Assembly (NCBI GenBank): GCA_013397865.1
Contig: VZTI01000691.1
Coordinates: forward strand, 304,706 to 368,705
Source of the DNA: Struthidea cinerea
Lineage: Eukaryota; Chordata; Aves; Passeriformes; Corcoracidae
Direction of reading: 5' to 3'
Length of the DNA: 64,000 nt
Shown in pieces: positions 40,381 through 51,500 of the stretch. Within the stretch, counting starts at the first letter, position 1, and each line of letters starts with the position of its first letter. Under the pieces are notes generated by a model. It ran no database searches. It was not told where the DNA came from and saw nothing but the letters and a program-made list of their open reading frames with translations. The position numbers and the translations under genes are program-made.

Positions 40381-40990
40381 TCTTTTAATGAGCGCTGCTT
40401 GTCAGAGGATCATATCTGCAGGTTGCTGTATAAAATAACCGTTTTCCATGAGTTCATAAAGCAGCCTCTCGTTTGAAATGGATGAAGTGTTGTACCAATC
40501 TCTGCAGCACAAAACAGACACTTGTTTGAACTGAAAGAGGAAAAAAATCCTAACCCAAATTATTTGACAAGGAGTTTTTTTTCTTCTTTTTTAAAAAATT
40601 GTTTTTCCTGTCTATGACAGGCAGCTTTGTGTTTGTACACAACAAGCTCAATTGGTTCAAGACAAAAATGCTGATATACGAGCTTCAAAATGAATTTCAG
40701 CTTTGGCCTGATTGAATTAATACAAGCATGACAGGTTGCTTATTTAGCAAACTGAGTGGACAGTAAGATTAAGCCTTTTTCTGTGACAAGACATCCCAAA
40801 AAAGTCTCTCGCTGTCCCTTGTAAGGTTTTTCAAGGCAAATCAAGAAGAGACTTCTAGATAAATCAAAATGACAAGTTCAAAACGTGTGAGCCCTTTTTT
40901 AAAGAAAGATCATCTCCATAACAAGCCCAAGCTTATTAGTGTTGCATTCTGACAAGCACAACCACTTTATGATTTTGTTCAGTCCATGGA
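40381..40990. promoter_or_regulatory. Candidate conserved non-coding block with near-palindrome
   Basis: A repeat-free block containing an imperfect inverted repeat: AGCTTTGTGT at 40623-40632, a 4-bp spacer, and ACACAACAAGCT at 40637-40648 (10-bp arms with a 2-base insertion). Nearby are TTGAATTAATAC near 40710 and a CDX-type TTCATAAA near 40453. Enhancer identity is inferred, not shown. Confidence 0.22.
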
Positions 40991-43900
40991 CCTGATCGTA
41001 CCATGTAACTACTGCACTGCTACTGCTACCACTGGATTCAAAGCTAGGATCAGAAAGTTAAAGAACAGCATTTAGTAGCCCTGCCATCAATCTGTTCTTT
41101 TTAATATATGTGTTATTTATGGCTGCAGGTTAGGTTATACCCTTGAATATCACATTTCTCACCAGAAACAGCAATGAGTAATTGGGTACTGCAGGGTTTA
41201 ATGTGCAATACTGAGTCATTTTGATTAGACCCATCTTTTATCACTCACACTATTAACATCAAAGATTTTTAAACTACAATACTCCATATACTTGGTATTA
41301 ATGTGAATTAAGGAAATCAGGTTCTAACATGCTCACATACCTTGATTTTTCTTTGTCTTGCACATATCAAACCCACCTAGGTCACTGGTAAGATTCAGCT
41401 TGTACATGTGTACAAACTATCTCTGTCCTATGAAAATGAACCACTAAAGTTAATTCAGATTCTTTCAGAGCCTTGAACAATGTAAGTAATGAATCTTTCA
41501 GACAGTTAATTCGAGCTGAACAAAAATAGAATCCACTTAAATGTTACTACTGCTTGGATTGAATCTTACCAGCCTTGATAGGTCTGAAGATCCTTGCCTC
41601 AGTGGATGAGATCTGCAAATCCCAGCTATGATCTCAGCAAAGAGTGATGACTTGGTCTCTGTTTATTCAATGAAATTACTGCCCTAGCTTACTTGCTGAC
41701 CAGAAACATAAATATGTAATTCTATTTTTCTCTAAAAGTAGTTTTTACATTTCTAAACCTTTCTCCATTTTGCAGATCTTACATCCAGGCTGATAAAATC
41801 ATGAAGTAGGAATAATAATGATTTCCTGCACAGAAAAATGTGTATGTTAGAGATGTTGGTTGAATGTTTCACCTCGATTAACCTCTCTTCCAAACCAGCA
41901 GAGAAGTGGGAATATTTACTTATCATACAAATTCAAACTAAGATGCTTTTCCTGTGAGCAAAAATGCTCACCAACTTTGTTTGCAAGGGTAAAGCCTTAT
42001 GTGGTTTGCTGCATATATTACCCTCACACTAATTTTTCAAATTCTGTGATTCTGTAAAATTATTTGACATTCTTAATATTGGGAATAGTAAGAAATAGTC
42101 TCACTGGTATTTAATTTTTAACTTCAAACCTGGTTAAACTTCCATTCTTGTCCATCTGTCTCAAGTTGTCACAGGTTTTCCAATAGTAACTAAACTGCTG
42201 TGTTATGGTTCAGGGTCTATATGTGATATTTAGCATGCTGTGTCTCTTTGCTGTTCCAGGCTACACAGAAGGCAGCCTCTAGCATATTAACTGCCTGTTT
42301 CACCTGAAGTAAAATGGGAGAGCATTTTAAAAGATAAGTTTTCCTTTGTCACATTTCTTGCTTGTGCTGTAGATTATCAGAGCCTTTCCCACCTCACATG
42401 TAAGCAAAGACAGGTACAGAGAAAAATGATTTCTTTGAACCACAGGAAGATTTTTCTTTGCTGTTCTATTAATATCTGACTGAAAGAAAAAGGAAAAAAT
42501 CTGAATAAATGACTACAGGCATCTTAAAACCTGTAAAATTATTTTTTAAACAGGGCTTTTGCTTAAAAAATGGGATCTTAACATGTGTGTAATGGAGCCA
42601 GACTCACAGAGGAAAATTACAATTTCTGTATCTAGCACCTGTCAGGTTTCTTCAAGAGTCTAAAATGCATGTATTATCACTGATAACACTTACTTACTCC
42701 CAAACAGACCAATCCAAGCCTGATTTTCAGAGGTAAATCTTAGAATCCTTTCGAAGTCCAAATTTAAAATGTGATCATGTGTTATCCGTCAGAGGCCACT
42801 ACCAACTAGATTTGTTTGCAACAAATGTAGCTTTGGAGCATGGTAGTGATAAGAAATATGAGACAAACTATCCTCCACTATTGAATAAGGAGTGATAACA
42901 GTATCAGAAGTAGTACTAGTCCTAAAACTTGCCTCTGGGCTCCAGTGGTTTCACACCAAACATTTGGAGATGACACACACAGCCTCAGAGCTGGGATTCT
43001 GCTGAAACCTCTGCTCTGATACTGGGAGCAGTGCTCAGAGCAGGTAGCAACTGTATTGCCCTATATATCATGATTAATGCAGCACAAAGAACAGATGGCA
43101 TGAGAAGGAGATGGATTCCATGAATATGGAGTGGGTGGCAATTGTAGCTGGTCCAAGCTTTGAGACCTGAGAGAGTAGTATTGGTAAATGGTGATAAATG
43201 TGAAGGGCTTGTTTCCTGCTTATTACAAGTTACAGGAAGACAGAATGGAGTTGTCAGCTATCTGACAACTCATTTTTATACATGAGCGTTTTTTTATGGC
43301 TGCTTTTATTCTGTGATGTGTTGTTTCATTTGTTTGTTTGCTGCCAGGCACTGTGAGATTTCAGGATTCCCAGTTTATGAAGAGATGGCTTTGTGTGTGG
43401 AAAGCCTGGGAGACCAGGAAAGCTGTGGTTTCACAGTTAGAAAAGATGAATTCTCAATTAGTAGCGAGTGTTTAAGCCCTGATTTTCAGGAAAATGAACA
43501 TAAGCAAATACATTTAACTTCCCTTTGAGTTTTGTCCCACAAAGTTAATTGTTTGATGTTGAATTTTTATTGATGATTCCTTCTCCACACTGCAGTTACT
43601 GTATCAGAAGGAGGAATGCTTTGAAAGGTAGACAGAAGAGGAAAATACTCCGAAGGAAGTTGTACTGTTAGTCTCCTGAGACACCCAGTGTATGGATTTT
43701 GTTGGCTTGTGAAATGCACATCAGTCACACCTCCATTCAGATCAAGTCTGGCCTGTTTCTGAGACTTAGTGTCATAGGCAGTGAGTAATGCCTCTACAGT
43801 GGAGAGCTGACATGTTTCAGTGGAGATGCCAAGGAGTAAGCATGGATTAGTTCAAGTGACCTCTTCTTGGCAGATGACTCGGTGTAAAATAGCTCAGCAA

Positions 43901-45395
43901 ATCCCATGGGAATACATCTAGGATTTTATTCCTTTGCCCTTACAAATAAATTAATTAATTGCTGGTTTTCATCCTTTTAATTGCTATAATACTAATTTTT
44001 ATTCCAGAAGAAACCAGAAGGGTAAATGATGTACAGTTTCATAAATAGATTTTTGCTTACTGTTTTCTTAGGAGAGTTTATCTCTGTACCTAATACATAT
44101 TTTAGAGCATTATAGTTAAACACTTCCAGAATATTTTTACTTCTCTTTGCAGAAAAAGAAAATGGGTTTCAGACTTTCTAACAGGAAAGCTGTAAAATAA
44201 CTTCTGCTTCATACTAAAGAAATATGTGCAATATTTACAACACTTGCACTGTTTTTCTTCTAAATGATTTCTGTCTCTTGCTAGAATTTAGAAAAAGGCC
44301 ATCAGTACTTTTTTTCTTTCAGCAAGATATTGTTACTTCAGGTGAGGCTCATGTTCATTAGTGGGTGCCATGTAGGTTAAATTTGGGATACTATTTCTAT
44401 ATGATATATAAATTCTGTAATGCACAATGGTTATTTCTTTTGCCTTCAAAGTTGATTGCTTGCCCTTTCCAGACCAGTTGATTTAAATTTTTGAAGATCT
44501 ACTCAAACTTCATTGAAAAGAACAGTTTGTATAATATGGAGAACAAGAATTGCAAAACCCTCAGGAACATTAGGTCAATTTATTGACGGGAATTTTGCAC
44601 CATCTGGGGAGATGGGGTTGAACAATATCTGTCTCTTTTCTGTTCCCTGTTTGTAGGAGCCTGGATCTTGTGACGAGGCAGTCATTTTGTTGGTTGTTTT
44701 GCAGTACAGTTGCACTCGTTAGAGGGAGGAATATGCAGGGCTGGGTGAGAAACAAACCTCTGTGAGAATTTGAGCCAATGAAGGATGGCACTCTGGGAAA
44801 TCAGCTTCCCCATATTTCAAGCCTGTGTTCAGTGAAAGGACAGACTGCACAGCAAAAGAGGATTTACTGGGGTTTAATCTTGTTTCAAATTCTGTACTTT
44901 GAAAAGTTCTCCATGCATTCAGGAAAGGATGAAGGTTTTTCTTTGCATACAAAAACTAAGCATACATCCCACTTAGTTATGAGATTCGGGGGCAGAAGCA
45001 GACCGTGATTTTCACTTTTTAGATGGACCTCCATTTGCTTTGCCATCACAATTGCATATTGCTGGCACATTGCCCACCTGGTAAGGGAGTCATTATCACA
45101 GAGCTAGGACAAATTCCATACAGGTGGTCATGTTGCCAGTGCCTGTGTATGCCTTGTGGGATATCTCACAGCTTGTCTGTGTAACTTGTATTTGGCAAAC
45201 ACGTTGTTTTCCTGTTGTCCTGTGGTCTATGGTGCATTGTCAGTGCGACTGAGAATTAGATTTCTCTTCTGTTATTTGCAGCTTGCTCTGGGCTTGATAC
45301 TATGATTCTGGAGACAGTGAGAGTACAACTGTGTTATCCATGAGTAGGCCATGTGGATATCTCATACAGCTTCCATGTGCTTCAGTTAGTAAGTC
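40991..45395. other. Unique intron, nothing firm
   Basis: No exon recognised. Two adjacent octamers, ATTCTGTG and ATTCTGTA, at 42041-42056 resemble a CR1 3' terminus but have no CR1-like sequence next to them. TTAATTAATT near 43950 is a simple AT stretch. Confidence 0.5.
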
Positions 45396-45519
45396 AGAAT
45401 CACAGAATCACAGAATATTCTGAGTTTAGAAGGGACTCTTACATGAGTGTCCTATACAGGGATCAAACCCACAACCTTGGCATTACCAGCACCACGCTCG
45501 AACCAACCAATGCCTGCTG
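45396..45519 (-). mobile_element. tRNA-Ile-headed SINE with CR1-type tail (TguSINE1-like)
   Basis: On the minus strand the element begins with a tRNA-Ile-like head (about 45519-45451). It keeps GGTTGGTTCGAGCGTGGTGC, a GCCAAGGTTGTGGG stretch and a polymerase III B-box GGTTTGATCC (45460-45469 on +). The tRNA match ends at the acceptor side, near 45451. The tail follows: GAGTCCCTTCTAAACTCAG, ATATTCTGTG and two ATTCTGTG-type octamers (45450-45396), a CR1 3' end that lets CR1 machinery copy the element. This head-plus-tail structure is what I recall for TguSINE1 of songbirds. The A-box and the anticodon loop are altered, so it is not a working tRNA gene. It is antisense to ST6GALNAC3. Confidence 0.85.
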
Positions 45520-48500
45520 GATTCACAGGTGTGTGAATAGTTTAATAATTGTGTTTGCAGAAGTACTTGGAACAAAGCCCAAAAGGTTGTTGTTTATTTT
45601 GGAGCACTCCAAAATGTGAAGGAATGTAATAATAATTCAATACAACTTTGTGCAAATTCTAATTCTTATTTCTTGGGCAGTTGAAGCCCTCTATCCACAC
45701 AGTCATTTGGATATAAGCACGCTACAGTTTAATGTCAGACCAAAAACCAAAAGAGATCACAAGGAACATAAATAATTTTACTTCATTTTAGTGGAATTTT
45801 GATACAAATTAATTTTGATTGATACTTTTTTTCTCTTACAAAGAGGAGGAAAGAAAAAATATATTATTTTCTGTAACATGCCTCTTCCACCTGCTGCTAC
45901 TGAATGAAAATCCATCTTAAATGTAAGCCTCCACCTAACCACTTTGTCAAATACCTTTTCTGCCTCTCCTCGTGGTTATTTTTGAAGAAAGCTAAGCACC
46001 TAAGGCAAAGTACTGAAAAGCTCACAGCGTTATTTGCTTAGGGAGGAGTGCTTTGCTAGTGGTCTTTTCTCAGGTTGGCGATAGTCTGCTGCATTGTATA
46101 ATATTTGAATTGTGGGGGTTTGTAGCCACTGTTCAGGTAAATAACAATGTCATGCCAGGTAAAAGATACAAAGAGGTGAATTGAATTATTTAATCATAGC
46201 TGAGTCTGCTACTCAGGCTCCTGGAGTGGCAAAGAAATTACCATTACAACAATAATCTTTGTACGTGAATATCAGGCATGCTTCAATCCAGGCTGGAAAA
46301 GACGTGGTTCCCATAATTGTCTTTATAGGCACAAGGCCCTTTTGGAGCTTTTTACTTATCCGTAATCAAAAGATCAGATATTTTGCTCTCCTCTGGTGGA
46401 TTTATTTTTTCCAGTTTCCTATTAATAGAATTCTAGGAAGCTGCTTTACCAGGCCTCATGAATGCACATTCTTGGAGGGCCAAGATACACATTCGTGGCC
46501 GCACTGCTTTAAGACACGGCCACTTCCTAACTGTGCTGTGCCTGCTCTTGTGCTTCCAATGTCCATGAGTTGGTCTAGTCTGGTTATTTTGCTCGCAGCA
46601 GGTTAGAGACCTGCACCATGTGCTCCAGAACTGGGTGGGATCAGCCACCTCCAGCTGTTTGGTGTTGACGAACTGGAGCAATAACATCCTGTACCACACA
46701 GCTTGACTCAGGCAGGGTCTGACAGGCTGCTGAGCATGAGTGGGGATGGTACGTGAGCTCAGCATAGGTGGAACTGAGCTGCACAGACCTGGCTTTGCCC
46801 ACCCCGGGTTCAGCTTTTCTTCTTGTTGATAATATTTGCCCTTACACACCTTGCACAAAACTGTGAGGGCTTGTTTACGTGCAGCATCAAACTGCTTAAA
46901 AAGGAACATGTTGCCCATGCAGATTTCACCTCTGGATTGCAATGTGTTTTCCCATGGTTAATTTTCATGTATTCATGCAATTGAGAATCACATTTCATAT
47001 GATTTATGCACTAGCAAAATAAGTTACCAAGAAGAGATAAACTTATATTTGTAATGCCTTCATCCCAGACTGTCTTCTTAAGGGGAAACTCCAGAAATCT
47101 GTTGGAAAGACAGTTTTAAAAAATGTTCCAGGGAGAAATGAGGTTTGACTTATGTGCTCATTTACTGTGGTATTTGAGGACTGAGGGAGATAATATCTAG
47201 CATGTTTTCAAACACTGCTCTGCCCAAAATACTTCCACTCCAGTTGCCTGCCTCTGTAATCTCTGTTTAAATGTTATGGAGTCTGCCATACATTGTATTT
47301 TGCAAGTTAGAGGTGGGCAACTCATTCCACAGTGTGGGGAAAAAAACCATTATTTCAAACTAATCCTTTGCCTGCACTCAGAGAAGTCAAATAAAAATAC
47401 AAAGGTAAAAAAGAAGAAAGCTTCACTCAAGTTCAGAGGAGAAGTGACAGCTCCCTGTTTGAAGAGCAGTTCTCTGGTTATACTTGTACAAATAAATGGC
47501 AAACTTGAATGATCTCAGTCGAAGATGTTCTCTCTTCTTCCTCCACCTGTATTATTGTTCTCAAGCTTTTGAACAATTGCTGAAATCTATAAAATAGTTT
47601 AATTGATATTCCTTTCCCCACAAGTACATTTTTATTTCTTACATCCTCTTAGGAACAAATCAAAGGAAAGCAAAGTCATAATGTCGCGTCTGAAATCATT
47701 CAGCATTTACGAAGTGAGATCTTCCAGTGTATAAACTAGTGTAACTCTGCTGCTTTGCCTTGTAAGGATGAGGAATACTCTGGTGGGTGTGAGTGCAGTG
47801 TATGTCTGTGGTATCTGTAAATCAGTTGGTGTAATCTGTGTGTGTTACATACATCTGCAGAGGCAGTGCATGACAAAGTGTGTAATAATGAATACTGCAC
47901 AATGGAGGACAATACTACACAGCATAAAGATAAAGGATAATGACAATGCTCTCAGATAACAAACCCCTGAGCAATGCTGGCAAACCTGTGAGGGGACATA
48001 AGATGTCTTCATTGTTTCATATGGTAATAATCTGTGTACGCACATGGTTTTTGTAATGATCCATGGATACAGACTATTATATGAGCAGCTCAAGAAGAAA
48101 CTACCTGTTTATATTGAATAAATTCTGTATGAATAGTTTAGGGTTGTGGGTTTTCTTGCTTTGCTTTTCTGAGATACACAGTTTCTAACACTGGCTTCTT
48201 ATCACAAACTTTCAGCCATACAACCTAATCTCATCAGATGAAGCATGTTAAATGTAGTCACATCTAGTCAATACTTAGGTGAACAATTTCCAAGGTAATT
48301 CAAGAATGCATTGGGAAACTGCTCCATAGCAGTATTCCTCTCTTGCCAGCATTGAACAAGCATCTCCCATATTTTGGGGAGTTCACTTGATACTTGGTTC
48401 TTCATCCTCATCCTAAATTGTCCTCTATCATTGCCATGCACAAATGGCTGCATTTGTCAGTGTGCGTGTATTCTACCAAAAACCTTTTGTGATGAAAGGT

Positions 48501-48530
48501 ACTACATGATCAATGGTACCAGCTCAGGCT
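45520..48530. other. Unique intron containing the longest chance frame
   Basis: No repeat or exon recognised. The minus strand holds the longest open frame in the window (46942-46433, 169 codons), rich in Cys, Trp and basic residues, with no recognisable domain. About one such frame is expected by chance in 64 kb, so it is not annotated as a gene. Confidence 0.5.
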
Positions 48531-48572
48531 TTATATTTTATATTTTATATTTTATATTTTATATTTTATATT
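48531..48572 (+). repeat. Heptanucleotide tandem repeat (TTATATT)6
   Basis: Six perfect copies of a 7-bp unit cover 42 bp with no interruption. Because 7 is not a multiple of 3, the repeat puts a periodic Phe/Ile/Tyr/Leu pattern in the frames across it, which explains the odd peptides there. Confidence 0.95.
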
Positions 48573-51500
48573 TGCCTTGTGCAGCCCTGGTTTAGTAAAA
48601 CCCACAGAATGTTATTTTTAAAGCACCATTTAGGTCAGCATTTGACTGAAGAGTACAGAGCACCATTTCCTTGTCAAAAATACTTGTGCAGAATCAGAAG
48701 TGCTGGCATATACCTGTCAAAAGGACAAGATAAAGCAGCACTTCTGTTATCATCTGTGAGATAAACAAGAATTATCATGTTTGCAGGTTTTTTTTATTTC
48801 TTCATAAGCTGTGATTTAATTGACTTATTGGACTTAAGGGAGAGCTGGACCTGTACATTGCATCTTGATGTTTCTGTTTGCTTTCACTCTAAGCTAGTTG
48901 ACATAACATTTCTTTATATCTGTGTAACACCTACGGTTCAACCTCTCTTGGAGAAAATGTATGGGATATCTATGCATGAGAACTGTATATTATAATAGCT
49001 AAGAGCTATGATAAAGAATACAAACTCACTTGTTCTCATCAAGCTATAAGATAGCATCAGCACAAAATGAAACAAGAGGCTAGTGAACCTATTGCCAGGA
49101 GAAAATGCAGATTAAATACAAATCAACACAAAGTTCAAGTGAAAGATGTGAGTAGGCTTATGTAATGAAAAAGAGGGAGCCTAACAAGCTTTTTTACTGT
49201 TTAATGACGTACTCCGAAGACAAATATTACAGCTAAATTTTCAACGAACAAGAAGTCATGCTTTTATTCTGTATTTTTTTTCCTGAATAAATAGCAAAGC
49301 CGTGGAACAATTTCCTTAACTGAATGCACAGAATAAGACCTACAGCAAAAATAACCAAAACACTATTAGTGTGATCATGTTTGTGATCATGTAATCACAA
49401 TTGATTTTCTTGCTCTAAGATTATCATGATCCACCATTGTGAAGGAAAACCGCACCAGAAGTGAATTATACTCTCTGCTATTAATTTGGGGATTCATTCC
49501 ATATACTGTGTCAAAATGCTGATGCCTGTCTGATGCCTGTGCTCTGGGAACTTCCAGTGAACATATGTCTTTAGAGGAAACAGCAAAATGAAGTTAGGAG
49601 CCAATCACTACTTAATCTCTTGTATTTATATATAAAGCTGGGTATGTACACTTCTAGAAAGAACAAAGGAATGAAATCTCTTGGTTGGTGGTGTTTCTTT
49701 CAGTTTGGAAAAAGAAATCTTCTCCTCAATATTCTGGATACTTTGTAGTATGCACTTTTGCACTATTTCCTTCTTCTGGTCCTAAATGAGGATGCTCATT
49801 TCCAAAACGTTTAAAGCATAGACAAGTTTGATTATGACTTTTAAAATCGGATTTAGGTAAGGAAGTCCAATTTATCCAGGCTTGGAGAGGTTTTGTTAAT
49901 ACCAAGCATATCTAAATATGCCTGTCTTTGTACCTTTGCAGGATTTCACATTGCCTAATATAATGTTCGTCATGGTTTTAATTTTTCCTCAAAATTGATC
50001 TCTTTTATGTCTGCTATTTACCATCCTTGCCAGAGTCATTGAGCACAAGAAGTACAGTATCTACAGGATGCAGAAACTGCTTTCTTCCTTGCACTCATGT
50101 AATATGTAGTGGATGGTTTTAAGAAAGGATCTTTACTCTGTGCTTTACCTATTCATGTGCAGGATTTTGATTTCATTTGAAATGAAAGGCGTAAACCTCA
50201 GGTCTGGAAACTAATAGAATTTCTGCATTTACCTGCTGATCCATAGCCTTTAGGTTAGATTGTGTGTCAGCCAGCAGTCAGCTTGTTGAATGAAGCAATA
50301 CTTTAAAACTAAAATGAAAAGATTTCTGTTATATGTAGCCTGACACCAGATATGAAGGCAGATTTCTGCTGGCTTATTATTGGAAATATTTTCCAGTGTG
50401 TCTGATAAGCGAGACTGAACAAGCTGTAGGAAGTAGACCCAATCAGATAATGCTGACTTGCAGACCAGAAAAAAAGAGAAATGTATTTTCCTAAGTGCTA
50501 TGCCTTCACTTGACAAGACTGAGGACAAAATGGTTGGTGTAATGGCAAAAGGCACTGGCAGAGAGCAGGGAGTAAACCTGCTGGTTCCTGGGGGTGGCTG
50601 TTGCATCTAAGCCTTTTTTTCTTGTGTATGTTCATGGTCTGTGTCACGGAAGGTTTACATCTAAGTGCTTGAGAGCATTGGCACTCTGGAGATGGGGCAT
50701 GTAAAAAGGACTGGGAGAGCATCAGGCTGGATCAGCTCTTCATCAGCTGTGTTCTGCTCAGACTCTCAGTGCTGCACACTCTTCCTGGAAATACACTTGA
50801 ACACTGAGGATATTCACAGGAGAAGCAAATTCTCAGTATGCTTACAGGACCTCCAGGATGTTGCAGGATGGAGGACAAAGGAGGATCTTGTAGTAATTCT
50901 TAGAAAGATTTCGCAAAGAACTGAAGCAAAAGGATTCCTTTGTTATTCCCATGCCTAGGTATGAAGTGGTCATTACCACAGTTGGGTAGTTAACACAGAA
51001 AGATACTTAACACAACTTCAGATTCTTTTATGTCTTCAGATTGCATGTAGATAATAGATTATATCAAATGCAAACATAGTGCCACATTAATATTGCATGA
51101 GAAATGTGCATACTTTTATTTGTTGGCCTGAAGACATTTAAAAAAAAAAATTGTTGGAAGATCCTCTTTATTCTAAGGGGTTTTTTTTAAACAGCTCAGC
51201 TCTTGGTTTTTTACCTTAAATGTCTCTGCTCAGGGAAAAAATGAATTTAATTGCATAAAACCTACACTGCACTGATTTTTCCAGGGAAAAGATTAAAGTT
51301 TTAAATTGATTGAGTGTCCCTGTAAGTACATTCACATTCATACGTGTCTGGACTGAACATGCCATCTGTGGCTTCTGCTTTATTTTTCTTACTGTAAATT
51401 TGGAATTCAAAAAAACATTTATTTTGTGAGGCAAAAAATCAATAAATCATTTAAGTTGTCCCACACTTTGTATAACTAATTGTAATTAGTATAATGTCTT

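Noticed and set aside
42041..42056. Two ATTCTGTG-type octamers resembling a CR1 end
   Set aside because: Nothing upstream looks like a CR1 3' region, and single ATTCTGTGAT strings occur elsewhere in the window (for example near 13741 and 43309), so a chance match is likely.
45451..45511. Apparent tRNA-Ile gene on the minus strand
   Set aside because: The match to tRNA-Ile is clear, but the acceptor-stem 5' half, A-box and anticodon loop are changed, and a CR1 tail follows directly. It is a SINE head, not a functional tRNA gene.
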